A stretch of DNA of 20,411 bases from IMG/VR virus record IMGVR_UViG_3300033146_001192, positions 1 to 20,411 of that record; one strand, 5' to 3'. Each line of letters starts with the position of its first letter. The first letter of the stretch is position 1. The notes beneath the pieces were generated by a model, which worked only from the letters and a program-made list of their open reading frames with translations, was not told the DNA's origin and made no database searches. Both the position numbers and the translations under genes were made by a program. Source of the stretch: a virus. Positions 1 to 8,231 of this stretch are shown here, one piece after another.

Positions 1-779
1 GTCCCGTTAGTTAGCGGATAATCTTCGTCATTTTCAATATCCCAGTAATTCTTAAGACAAATTAATTTATCGCCTACCTGAGGGAACATGCCCTGAATAC
101 CCTTAGACTCTCTAATAGTCTTATTTATTGACTGTCTTGTATTGTTTCTTGAGCATATGACTTGATCTGCCCAATTGAGCATTCCGATATTCAGTTGCTC
201 TCTCGTGATTACCTTAACAAAAGGATTGTCGTCCATCAAAGGTATCGGTTGTCCTGTTCTAGCTAACATGGAAACGTGGATAATAGGGTTGTCCGCAGCT
301 TGTCTGTGAATATTTGACAAGAAGACGTCAGGAGCGGCTAGCAGTCTATTGTCCTCTCCTATTGGAGGCAGCTGTCCGGGATCTCCGAGGCAAACCATCG
401 GAATGTTAAAACTTGCTAAATCTTTAAGCAATTCCATCGGGACCATCGAAATCTCGTCAACGACTATCATTGAATAGTTATCAATTGCGGCTTTTCTCTT
501 GAATCTAAACTCACCCGTTCTGCTGTTTCTAAATACGTCATAAATTAATCTATGTATAGTTAAAGCCGGCAACCCTTTCTTTCTTAGTACTAAAGCGGCC
601 TTGCCAGTATACGTAACGTATACAACTTTATTCTCAATCTTCATTCCTTCTACAAAATACTTTATAATGGTACTTTTTCCAGTTCCCGCATATCCGGAGA
701 TTACGGTAACTGGATCATTCTTCTTGTATCTTTTGCTTATAATATCTACTGCTTTTAATTGGTTTTCATCTAATATCAT
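1..779 (-). CDS. RecD/Dda-type SF1 DNA helicase (3' end outside window)
   Basis: The frame starts with ATG at 779 and stays open to the window edge, about 259 residues, so the C-terminal half is missing. Walker A is GYAGTGKS at about residues 29-36. Walker B is VVDEIS near 106-111. Motif III is GDPGQLPP near 132-139. This order and spacing match superfamily 1B helicases such as T4 Dda and RecD2, which unwind DNA 5' to 3' using ATP. In phages these act in replication restart and recombination. AAGGAG lies just upstream of the ATG. A separate promoter (-35 TAGACA, -10 TATAAT) sits in the 68-bp gap after recJ, so this gene can be transcribed apart from the upstream genes. Dda and RecD2 cannot be told apart without the C-terminus. 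Confidence 0.88.
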   Translation of the reverse strand, partial: MILDENQLKAVDIISKRYKKNDPVTVISGYAGTGKSTIIKYFVEGMKIENKVVYVTYTGKAALVLRKKGLPALTIHRLIYDVFRNSRTGEFRFKRKAAIDNYSMIVVDEISMVPMELLKDLASFNIPMVCLGDPGQLPPIGEDNRLLAAPDVFLSNIHRQAADNPIIHVSMLARTGQPIPLMDDNPFVKVITREQLNIGMLNWADQVICSRNNTRQSINKTIRESKGIQGMFPQVGDKLICLKNYWDIENDEDYPLTNG

Positions 780-807
780 CTTATCTCCTTTTTTTATCTC
801 ATAAGTA

Positions 808-836
808 ATTATATCATATTTTTTATATATTGTCTA
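808..836 (-). promoter_or_regulatory. sigma70/sigmaA-type promoter for the SF1 helicase gene
   Basis: On the minus strand TAGACA (831-836) is followed by a 17-nt spacer and a perfect TATAAT (808-813). It is in the only sizeable gap in the left half of the window and points at the ATG at 779. Confidence 0.65.
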
Positions 837-847
837 TAGCTACCTAA

Positions 848-2623
848 TTAAAGATTAGAAATATTAGAGACAACTTCAAATTGCTGAATCATTACTTGTG
901 GAATACTGTTTCCGTTCCAATGGTTGATACTACATCTACCAACTATATTTACTATTGTGTCGGTATACTCATTCGGAGCCAATTTAGCATAGAGCTCTTT
1001 GTCGAATCTAAACTTCATGAAACTAACGCCATTAGAAGTTATTTTTAAAGTGGGATTCTTATCCGGTGAATATAAAACTTTGTTCTTGTTATTAATTCGG
1101 ATTCCTTCAATGAATACATAAGGCTCAGTCATTCCTTTACCCCATATTGAACTTAATGCGCCTATGTCAAGCACCTTGTCCGCAATATTCTCAGTACCAT
1201 CAAAGATAAAATCTACATTATATTCAGCTTCTGTGTTCTTGTAATTAAGTCTTTCATTCGCATAACTTATAAATTTATCTAAATTCTCTTGCGTAAAGCT
1301 AGTACCAAAAGCGTTACCATGACCAGATGCATACTCAGCAAGATCGCTATCCGCAATAAAAGTCCTTAAATCTGGCATCTGTTCGCACTCATAGTTTCTA
1401 CCAGAGCCTGAGAAGAAACCATCTTTTTCAGCCAAAACTAGAACAGGTCTTGAATACTTAGCCATTATTTGATTGGCAACTAGACCATTTAAATTCTTGT
1501 CTAACTTTCCTTTTGTATCTAAAACAATAACCGCATTGTTTTCTAGTGACTCTTTTGTAATCGTTTTCTCTAGTTCGTTAAAAGTTTTGTCTCTAACTCT
1601 TATCTGTCTATTCTTTACGTTAGTAAGAACCCTCAAAGCTTGACCAAGAACCGTCTCTGTATCACCTGGCTTATGACCTCTTTTCAACGATGGAACTGTA
1701 ACGCCTACATTCTTATCTAACATTGATTCAAAAGTAAGTGCTTTCTCTTCCATTGTTCCAACTCTAACTACAGCATTAATAAAAGGAGCTACGTAAAACG
1801 CAAGAGAGATTGGCGTAATTGTTTGTCCTATTGAATATGAGTTCTTGTCTATCAACCCTGCTAAGAAAGGATTTGTATTAGGTTCTGAAAAGTCTTCTAC
1901 CGGCGCAGCGAGAGCTATAATACCAAGCTCAATTAAACGTTTGGTTTCCAAGTCTTTCATGTCTGACATGTCTGCGATTAAGCCTAAAGCCGCAAGATCG
2001 ATGAAGTCAAAAGCTGTTTTAACTCTTTTATGAGAGTCACATTCGGTTACATCCATAACTCTTAAGAACTGAAATACTACGCCAGCTCCGCACAATCCCT
2101 TGTTATCATAATTTTCTGATAGTTGATTATTGACAACAATTGCGTCTGAACTCTCCTTTTCGCAATCATGGTGATCAAGTACAATAATATCGATACCAGC
2201 TTCTTTTAATATACTGTGTTCTTCATATTGATTACTTGCTGAGTCAGGGGCTATTACTAAACTATACCCCTTCTCGATAATGTCTTCTACATTCTCAATG
2301 CCATGAAATTTCCCCTCGTGGAATTGAAAGTCAATGTCTATATCATTAAAATTTGCATACATATAATTGTAAAATTCTGCGGAAGATGTGAATCCGTCGG
2401 CATCACAATCAACTACTAGCAGCATTTTACTTTTGCCCTCAAGATGTGTGATAAGACTGTTGACCGCTCTCTGAATATTATCAAGAAGAAAAGGGCTTGC
2501 TATAACATCATCTTGTGTGTTTATGAACTGTGGGATATCCTCCTTAAGAACTCCTCTGTTAATTAAAATTTGCTCTACTGCTGTTAAATTCGGGTCACGC
2601 TCTGAAAAAAGTCTGATTTTCAT
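848..2623 (-). CDS. recJ: RecJ-like single-stranded DNA exonuclease (DHH family)
   Basis: A 591-residue protein with the DHH phosphoesterase core: VVDCDADG (Asp72, Asp74, Asp76), APDS near 125-128, LDHHD at 149-153, and a glycine-rich GLCGAG segment. A DHHA1-like part follows, with GSGRN and ASGHGNAFG, then a C-terminal region where RecJ proteins carry an OB fold. Cellular RecJ degrades ssDNA 5' to 3' with Mn/Mg at the aspartates and His. In a phage it would process ends or remove displaced strands during recombination. The ATG lies 8 bp after the primase stop, so the two are probably co-transcribed. Length is close to cellular RecJ, and all metal-binding motifs are present. Confidence 0.9.
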   Translation of the reverse strand: MKIRLFSERDPNLTAVEQILINRGVLKEDIPQFINTQDDVIASPFLLDNIQRAVNSLITHLEGKSKMLLVVDCDADGFTSSAEFYNYMYANFNDIDIDFQFHEGKFHGIENVEDIIEKGYSLVIAPDSASNQYEEHSILKEAGIDIIVLDHHDCEKESSDAIVVNNQLSENYDNKGLCGAGVVFQFLRVMDVTECDSHKRVKTAFDFIDLAALGLIADMSDMKDLETKRLIELGIIALAAPVEDFSEPNTNPFLAGLIDKNSYSIGQTITPISLAFYVAPFINAVVRVGTMEEKALTFESMLDKNVGVTVPSLKRGHKPGDTETVLGQALRVLTNVKNRQIRVRDKTFNELEKTITKESLENNAVIVLDTKGKLDKNLNGLVANQIMAKYSRPVLVLAEKDGFFSGSGRNYECEQMPDLRTFIADSDLAEYASGHGNAFGTSFTQENLDKFISYANERLNYKNTEAEYNVDFIFDGTENIADKVLDIGALSSIWGKGMTEPYVFIEGIRINNKNKVLYSPDKNPTLKITSNGVSFMKFRFDKELYAKLAPNEYTDTIVNIVGRCSINHWNGNSIPQVMIQQFEVVSNISNL

Positions 2624-2631
2624 TTATATAC

Positions 2632-3756
2632 CTACTTTTGAAACAACCTTTGTTCGAAAAGTTTTTCAAAAATTTCCTTTCCTTTGTCTATTGGCGAGTC
2701 TTTGTAGTCAAGTAGTTCTTCTTTGTCAAATATAATTGAAACGGAATAATTTTTACCGATTCTTTCAACCATTGAAGTTAAGTTCTTAGTCTGCTTTAAA
2801 AACTCATTGTCCCCTCTTTCTTTCCATTGCTTGTCTAGTGCGATCACTATTTCATTTACCTCTGGAGTAAATACTTTTATTATTTCTAGCTGAACCATAG
2901 ATAGGGAACTTCCACATATTGCAACTGAAATATTATTTTCAAACCCAAAAAGGCTGTCATATAGCAGTACCGATTTCTCAGATTCAAAGATAATTATTTT
3001 TTTCATTGTTCTTATATTGTGAATAGTTTTATTTAAACCGTATAGATTTTGACCTATTGCATGGTTATACATTACACCACCAAGAATGAGAGGACCATAC
3101 TTCCCGTATCTTTCAATCTCTTCTTCAACTAGCGCCCTAAACCTAATTCCCACTAAATCGCCAGTGTGCGAGTAATGAGGTATAACTATTTTATGCTGAG
3201 TCCCATGATATTTTATACCGTACTCCTGCATAGTCGGCACTGTAATACCCTCGTTTAACCAAGGGGCTGGAGCCGCAAAAGAAAGATTATCTAATTCACT
3301 TTCAGAAATTGATTTAAGTCCGAGTGGAATCTTCTTCTTCAACTTTATAATCTTTGAATAGAATTGAATTAATTCTATATGATCTCTAATAGCAGACCCT
3401 CCATTTCGGGTGTTGTCTTCCATTAGAAGAGTTGGATCCAAATCAAGAAAATCAATTACTTTTGCTATTGCATATTGAAGAGTTACCTCTTCATCGTTCG
3501 TAATGAGTTCAACTTTCATTATTAGCTCAAAGATATCGAATAATCCTTCACATTCTGTGTAACATTTAAATAAACTTGAATCTGTGTAATAGTAAAGCTT
3601 CTTTCCATTTGACCGACCTGGTAAGTGATGGCAGATAGTTTCCATTTGAAGACCTTCTGGAATGCGTATTGGATTAGCTCCGTAACTTTTAACGATTCCG
3701 ATTATTTGCTCGATCTTAATTGACTCTCAAATGTCTTTTATTTTATATCTAGCCAT
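2632..3756 (-). CDS. DnaG-like phage primase (CHC2-like zinc finger plus TOPRIM), with in-frame TGA at codon 10
   Basis: The zinc-finger region begins around ICHH and continues through KLYYY to KCYTEC, then FDIFELIMKV, as in phage CHC2 primases. A TOPRIM-like segment follows: IIIFESEKS, then IVIALDKQW, and LLDYKDSPID near the end. It would make RNA primers for the DnaB-type helicase just upstream. The ATG at 3756 has AGGAG 8 nt away and is 11 nt after the helicase stop. Codons 1-9 read MARYKIKDI, codon 10 is TGA (3727-3729), and the same frame continues ESIKIEQIIGIVKSYGANP into the zinc finger. The first downstream in-frame ATG (3645, METICHH) would drop a segment that looks like normal primase N-terminus. 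It has AGAAGG 7 nt upstream and so remains a possible start. Stop is TAG. Confidence 0.82.
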
Positions 3757-3767
3757 CTTTTTTTCTC

Positions 3768-4046
3768 CTAGTCCTCCTCTACTACTATATTAAAATTATC
3801 AAGAGGAATTAATTTATAGTTATTGTCTGTTGCAAATATAGGATTGACTCTACATGTCCCAAGGTCCTCGACACACCAAAGCTTAACTGATTTAAATCTA
3901 CCACGTCTATTCTTGAAAACATGATGAACTAAAGTTGGTGTCGGCATAGCATTGGTTGAGGTTAGAGACTCAAGATTTTTCAAGTCTGTTTCAGTTACAG
4001 GAAGCACGATTGTACCAAAGTCAATCTTATCTGCAATGGCCTTCGC
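3768..4046 (-). CDS. dnaB: dnaB-type replicative helicase, exon 3 (C-terminal end)
   Basis: This exon encodes 92 residues beginning AKAIADKIDFG, the segment that follows RG in phage DnaB-family helicases, then IVLPVTETD and a C-terminal tail. It ends at TAG (3768-3770), 11 nt before the primase ATG. The frame is open further upstream, to an ATG at 4166, but that part lies in group I intron sequence and is not protein. The junction ACACG|GCGAAG is set by protein homology, by the G ending the intron, and by a short P10 (GCG with CGU). It joins exon 2 (ending AGAGGT) in phase 0 to give RGAKAIADK. The exon supplies the end of the RecA-like ATPase core. Confidence 0.85.
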   Translation of the reverse strand, partial: AKAIADKIDFGTIVLPVTETDLKNLESLTSTNAMPTPTLVHHVFKNRRGRFKSVKLWCVEDLGTCRVNPIFATDNNYKLIPLDNFNIVVEED

Positions 4047-4422
4047 CGTGTTATTCTTATGTTTCCACAAGCACTGACTATATCTTAACAAAACACTTTG
4101 ATGTGTCTTGCTATATCTGTTTCGATTTTCACATACTTCGTTTCCTAAAATATGACTACGTATCAATAGTAGCTCTACTCCCCAGCATTACAACCTAAGG
4201 GATAGTCGATAGCCCGCTTTAATTAGTTATTTACCCTTGTAGAAAGTAGGCTCATTTACCATTTTAATTTTATGAGCCATGTTTAACTAATTAACATGGG
4301 ACGGGATTGTCATGTCACTTGATAGTGATTTAGATTTCCCCGTAAGCATCAGCGTTATTTTTTTTATGTCGCTAACACCCCTGCTGATAAGCAGGTTAAA
4401 ATATATTAAGGCACGTGTTTCT
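4047..4422 (-). ncRNA. Group I intron 2 of the helicase gene (no ORF, about 376 nt)
   Basis: Core elements in order on the minus strand: P-like CUUACGGGG near 4340, Q-like CAAUCCCGU near 4310, R-like AUCGACUA near 4210, and S-like AAGAUAUAGUC near 4080. R and S pair as P7 (GACUA with UAGUC). P1 is exon GAGGU with guide GCCUU, giving the required U.G pair at the 5' splice site. P10 is the weak GCG/CGU. A CUUGUG-GAAA-CAUAAG hairpin precedes the 3' end, which is G. No homing endonuclease is present, so it is a minimal or ORF-lost intron. It fills this gene-free stretch completely. Confidence 0.82.
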
Positions 4423-4476
4423 ACCTCTAAGCAAGTTCTGATTCCCGTCTTGTTTTGTCTCCCAGTCCATGGGATT
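4423..4476 (-). CDS. dnaB: dnaB-type helicase, exon 2 (54-nt mini-exon)
   Basis: Eighteen codons encode NPMDWETKQDGNQNLLRG. The NQNLLRG part is the DnaB-family segment just before AKAIADK, found at the start of exon 3. The 3' boundary (AGAGGT) is well supported by P1 of intron 2. The 5' boundary is less certain. I put it after GUGGG, the right arm of a CCCAU/GUGGG hairpin that would be P9 of intron 1, because an in-frame TAG occurs four codons earlier. About 30 to 35 residues expected between exon 1 and this exon, including the helicase Q motif (H4), are not encoded nearby. Confidence 0.72.
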
Positions 4477-5451
4477 CCCACATTTCTATGGGCACTGACT
4501 ATCTCTTACTTAGTAATATCACTAAGTACATCCGTTTCGGTTCTCAGCAGCTTCATTTCTTATAACTGCGACACGTACTAATTAGTGTCCCTACGAGCCT
4601 ATTAAGCCTCTAGTCGATACATGCTTCAAATCCACATTTTTTTACGCTTCTTATAAATCGGCAAGTGTTTATAAGAGCTTCCTTCTAATATGTGTTTTAC
4701 TGATGATGCTCCAATTATATCTTTAAAGATAGTCTGAATCTCCGGAATGGTTTTAGTTAAGTACATTGATCTCATCAAGAGAGCTTCTTCGTCAGATATT
4801 CTAGACATTCCATTCTTAGAACCTGGTCTAGCAAGAGCTTTTCTTCTAAGAGGATAATCAACGGATTGTATTCTCCATGCCTGCCCAGTGTTTATTAAAC
4901 TAATGGTGGCAACTGAAACATCAAACCTCTTGGCTATAACCTCAAAGTTCATTGAAGTGTCTTTTAAATCATGCACTATTACAGGAATATCAGATTCACA
5001 TAACTTGGATTGAGAATGATTTTCTCTTGAGAGGTTTGGACCTTTTCCACCGTTTGAAGTGTTATATCCATTTGAAACTGTGTCATATTTAATAATCCAA
5101 TATATCTCTCTTTCGTTCCTTAAATCATCGTCTTCAATTAACTCTAAAACCTCTAAGCTAAAATTCTCGATTGAGTATTTTCTAAAAGCCCTGTTCTTCT
5201 TTGATTCGTAGTCAGAAACATTCTTATTTAAGTGAGAGGTTCTATGTTCAGACCATCTTCTCTCAATATCGTTGCTTTGACCTATGTACTTTTTATTGTT
5301 TTCTCTATTGGTTATCATGTAAATTCCTTTTATGATAATCACCTACTATTTTTATTTTGCCTGTTTCTGTGTCTTTGATTCACACGGGATTGCCTTCAAC
5401 TCTACTTGGTAAGGTTCCCCCGTTAGCTAGACTGTTTATCTAACCCCTACT
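4477..5451 (-). ncRNA. Group I intron 1 of the helicase gene, td-like, carrying a GIY-YIG endonuclease
   Basis: P-like GCUAACGGGGGAACC (5413-5427) and Q-like GCAAUCCCGUG (5383-5393) lie before the endonuclease ORF. R-like AUCGACUAGAGG (about 4607-4618) and S-like AAGAGAUAGUC (about 4498-4508) lie after it. P7 pairs GACUA with UAGUC, and P3 may pair AGUCU with AGGCU. The ORF is therefore in the P6 region, where T4 td carries I-TevI. The 5' splice site is placed after GACU (P1 GACU with GGUU) and the 3' site after GUGGG. Both are softer than in the other three introns, and no good P10 joins them, so the 5' and 3' halves may come from two different introns. Confidence 0.72.
4626..5342 (-). CDS. 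GIY-YIG homing endonuclease (in helicase intron 1)
   Basis: A 238-residue protein with GIY at residues 6-8, YIG at 19-21, Arg28/Arg29 and a conserved NEREIYWI...NGYNTSNGGKG segment, all typical of the GIY-YIG nuclease domain in the first 100 residues. The C-terminal half has helix-turn-helix-like stretches (VIAKRFDVSVATISLI; ISDEEALLMRSMYL) and a SKNGM segment like NUMOD3, consistent with DNA-binding modules of I-TevI-type enzymes. It would cut intronless alleles of the helicase gene to drive homing. The start is GTG (reads MIIIKGIYM), without a strong Shine-Dalgarno, and the stop is TGA. It lies wholly between the Q and R elements of its intron. Confidence 0.88.
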   Translation of the reverse strand: MIIIKGIYMITNRENNKKYIGQSNDIERRWSEHRTSHLNKNVSDYESKKNRAFRKYSIENFSLEVLELIEDDDLRNEREIYWIIKYDTVSNGYNTSNGGKGPNLSRENHSQSKLCESDIPVIVHDLKDTSMNFEVIAKRFDVSVATISLINTGQAWRIQSVDYPLRRKALARPGSKNGMSRISDEEALLMRSMYLTKTIPEIQTIFKDIIGASSVKHILEGSSYKHLPIYKKRKKMWI

Positions 5452-7647
5452 AGTCTTATCTTCTCTTAGTTTCACTCCACCGCTCCTTTTAGTTATTTCT
5501 TCTAAAATCTTTAAAGAGGTGTGAATATAATCCATGAAGACATATTTAACTCCGCTATCTATTACATGTTTTTTAATGGTGTTTTCTATATCAGAGAGAG
5601 AAAAATCTGGGAGCTCTTCCAAGTAAAGTGGACTATCAATCATCATTTGACCAGCCTTAAGGACTCGGTCCTCTTCGTCTCCAACATAATTACCATCTAG
5701 TATCTTCTCTTCATTTACACCGGAAAGAAAAGCCAGTATCATAGTCTGAAGCTCTTCAACTTCCTGTTCAGTAGATATGAATAAAGCAGGCTCTTTCGTT
5801 CCATTCTTAACCCACTGCCCTGTATTTAAATCATAAAGCTCATCCATTGCGATGTATGATGAATCCGCAATTGACATTCTTGTATTATGCGTAACTATGC
5901 CCCCTTGCAAAAGAAAGAGTTCAGTTGGATTGGTGGTACTTATACAGGTCATTTCCTTTTGAGCTTCTGTCTTTTCAATCTCAAGAATACTGACATAAGA
6001 GTTTCTTGAAGGTTGTGACCATTTTTCGTTAATCCTTTCAGAGTCGTGAAGAACTTCTAAGTACTCGTTAGTTCTTATGGTTAAGTCATAGTAACCGTCA
6101 AATTTATAGTCCTTTGTTCCATTGGGCTGGATATGACCTTTCTTTGACTCTGCTATCCTACATATGACTCCGAGTGAGTCACACACTTCTTTTATATCGT
6201 TCGCAAAAGTAACTGATGATGTGGTGTATCTGTAACCATTCTTCTCTGAGGTTAAACCGCCTTTCGCATCAATAATTCCTTTTACTAGCTCCCATCTATC
6301 CCTGGGTGAGCTATATTTGTAAATGTCTGGGATGAAACGCTCTGTAGAGTGATTTTTAATTAAATCTAATTCTCTTATGATATTTAAGAACTGAGAGGTT
6401 CTTTCTCTTTTTATCTGTCTTATATTGAAAAACATTCTATCTGGAGTTTCCTTGTAGTCTATTTTAGATAAAGTAGCATTAACTAAAGCTAAATCAGCTA
6501 TTACTTTTTCTAGTAGCTCTTCATCATATATACTTAAATAAGTATGAAAGCCATCTTTTCTAAAGACCGCATCAGAAAGTATGACACCCATCGTATGAGG
6601 TTTAACTGGAACTGCTTTTCTTGAATATCTAAGAGGCCTAATCGATGGAAGTCTTAACTTTCCAGTTAAACCTGTTGTTCCATTTCTAATATTCTCTGTT
6701 TTTAAGATTGTTTTAGTGTCTGCGGTTTTCAGCACGTCTGGCTTACTGATTTTAGAATAAGTCCAAAGATGCTCTTCGCAACACTCAATAGTAATGCTAT
6801 TTGAGAATCTAACCTTACAAACGTCTTTCAGTCCTTGCGGGAAGGTGCCTTTAACTCGATACACTTTACCGTCTTCGCCAAATATTGGATCTCCTATAGC
6901 CAAGTCCTCTATTTTCGTAGGCCCACTCGGCGTCATAACTAAAGTGCCATTTGCAAGTGCTTTTCCAAGACCGGTGGCCGCAGATCTTAGATAAAATTTC
7001 TTTAATCTCGCACCTCTTGTAACTGTGTTAATCAAGTTTCCATAAAGTGGTAGCCCAACCTCCGGAGTGTCTTTCATTCTTTGAATCAGTTCAAAAATAT
7101 TATCTCCAGCTTGAGCCCCCTTGGTCGAAACGGTTTCAAGGTATTTACTTTTGATGTCGTTTATTTTATCGTCTATTGCATCTGCAATATCCATTATATC
7201 TGTTGAATCTAACCAATCTTCTTGAAGCTGTTTCTTTGAAACATTCAAAAGAGATGGATCATATAGCCAAGATACGTCTAAGCCGTGATTGTTATACATT
7301 CTTAATAGAGTCATTTTCTTCATTCTGTTATAGTAGTAGTCGAAGTTAGAAATGTCTGACGACTCTATTATTTCAGAAAGATACTCAGGACCCTTCTCTT
7401 TGTTGAATTTTTCGTATATGCCAGGTCTACTTGATAAGTAGTTGTCAATATCTAGCAAACCAATATTTTTTACCCCTTGTTGCTTTAAGTTGTTTACTGC
7501 TCCGTATATGTATAAGTAGAAACTAGAACCAAAGTCTTCTGCATTAAAGGTGTACTTATCAGTTCTTAGTAAGATTGTACTATGTGTAATTAGTCCTGCT
7601 AGTACCTGTGAGATACTTTTTTGGTCTAGTAATTGATTACTATTCAT
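5452..7647 (-). CDS. dnaB: dnaB-type replicative helicase, exon 1 (N-terminal domain, Walker A interrupted by an intein, Walker B)
   Basis: The exon encodes 732 residues, of which 230-588 are an intein. The mature part has an N-terminal alpha-helical domain, then the RecA-like core: Walker A ATGLGK|T split by the intein, FISTEQEVEELQTMILAF (motif H1a region) and KYVFMDYIH (Walker B, H3). The reading frame leaves protein-like sequence after KLREDKT and hits a stop four codons later, inside intron 1. The product should be the hexameric fork helicase working with the primase downstream. The ATG at 7647 overlaps the end of the zinc-finger gene by 8 nt, so translation is probably coupled. Splicing to exons 2 and 3 leaves the H4 segment missing. 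Confidence 0.88.
5884..6960 (-). mobile_element. Class 3-type intein in the helicase Walker A motif (359 aa, degenerate LAGLIDADG)
   Basis: The intein runs from Ala230 of the precursor (ALANGTLVM) to Asn588 (VTHN), followed by Thr+1. It begins with Ala rather than Cys or Ser. The diagnostic class 3 triplet is present: Trp66 in block B (EEHLW), Cys339 in block F (MTCIS) and Thr357 in block G (VTHN), numbered within the intein. Two LAGLIDADG-like motifs sit at about 122-131 (MGVILSDA) and 225-234 (KGIIDAKG). The second has Lys where the catalytic acid should be, so cutting activity is doubtful. Removal joins GLGK to TRMSIAD and rebuilds the P-loop. Confidence 0.9.
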
Positions 7648-8164
7648 CTAGTTGCATCCTTTCTAGTTCATCAAAGTCTATTGCGGCATTGAACCGAACA
7701 GTACTCTTTGGTGGTTTAATCCTTATAACGACTTCATTTGGCTTAAAGTCTTCTTGCTTTACATCTTTGTTCTTTATGTTTGAATAAAAGATAGTTTCGT
7801 AATGCTTCTTAGCGTCTGCGTAGACGAAAGGAACTATTCCGATTCCACCGTTTGCTTTCTCTTTTGAGCTTTTCTTTACTTCATACCAGTACTTTAAAGT
7901 TCCAAGTATACCTGAATATGAATACTTGTAATTTACTACCATATCCTTAATTTGTTTCTGTACCCTTGCTCCAACGTAATCTGTCTCAAATAATTTACAT
8001 ATATATTCATTTAGTAGCACTGACGCAGTATCTTCTGCTGATTTATTTTTAATTGAATTTAAGTAGCACTCTTTGTGCCAATATCTATTCTTAAGATGCT
8101 CAAACGGAACCTTGTCTCTATCGAAGGTTTCTCCGCATCCTGGACATTTAACTCTGTGAGCCAT
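7640..8164 (-). CDS. Zinc-finger protein upstream of the helicase, possible helicase loader
   Basis: A 174-residue protein whose N-terminus has Cys7-x2-Cys10 and His30-x2-Cys33, a probable zinc-binding site. The middle, about residues 70-120, is rich in Tyr, Lys and Gly (YSYSGILGTLKYWYE, then GGIGIVPFVY). The C-terminus is acidic (ELERMQLDE). No family can be named with certainty. It overlaps the helicase start by 8 nt, and phage helicase loaders or primosome adaptors are often encoded directly next to dnaB-type genes, so a loader role is a position-based guess. Start ATG at 8164 has GAGGTG upstream. A hairpin separates it from the sak4-like gene before it. Confidence 0.75.
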   Translation of the reverse strand: MAHRVKCPGCGETFDRDKVPFEHLKNRYWHKECYLNSIKNKSAEDTASVLLNEYICKLFETDYVGARVQKQIKDMVVNYKYSYSGILGTLKYWYEVKKSSKEKANGGIGIVPFVYADAKKHYETIFYSNIKNKDVKQEDFKPNEVVIRIKPPKSTVRFNAAIDFDELERMQLDE

Positions 8165-8185
8165 ATTTTCACCTCAATATAAACA

Positions 8186-8209
8186 ATGGAGAGCTATTAA
8201 ACTCTCCAT
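8186..8209 (-). terminator. Hairpin between the sak4-like and zinc-finger genes
   Basis: An 8-bp perfect stem (ATGGAGAG / CTCTCCAT) with an 8-nt loop follows the sak4-like stop and is followed on the minus strand by a moderately T-rich TTGTTTATA. It could be a weak terminator or an RNA-processing or stability element. Confidence 0.45.
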
Positions 8210-8231
8210 CATTCTTAGATTCTATTCTATT

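Noticed and set aside
2632-3756. Alternative genetic code (TGA as sense) for the whole genome
   Set aside because: Only one internal TGA was found. Trp is written TGG elsewhere, and TGA appears to end the ligase and the GIY-YIG endonuclease.
4047-4166. N-terminal extension of helicase exon 3 from an ATG at 4166
   Set aside because: This part contains the S element and P9-like hairpin of intron 2, and protein homology begins only at AKAIADK. The open frame is chance.
4287-4481. A 64-codon minus-strand frame across exon 2 and intron 2
   Set aside because: It reads exon 2 in the wrong frame. The correct frame gives NQNLLRG, and the rest is ribozyme core.
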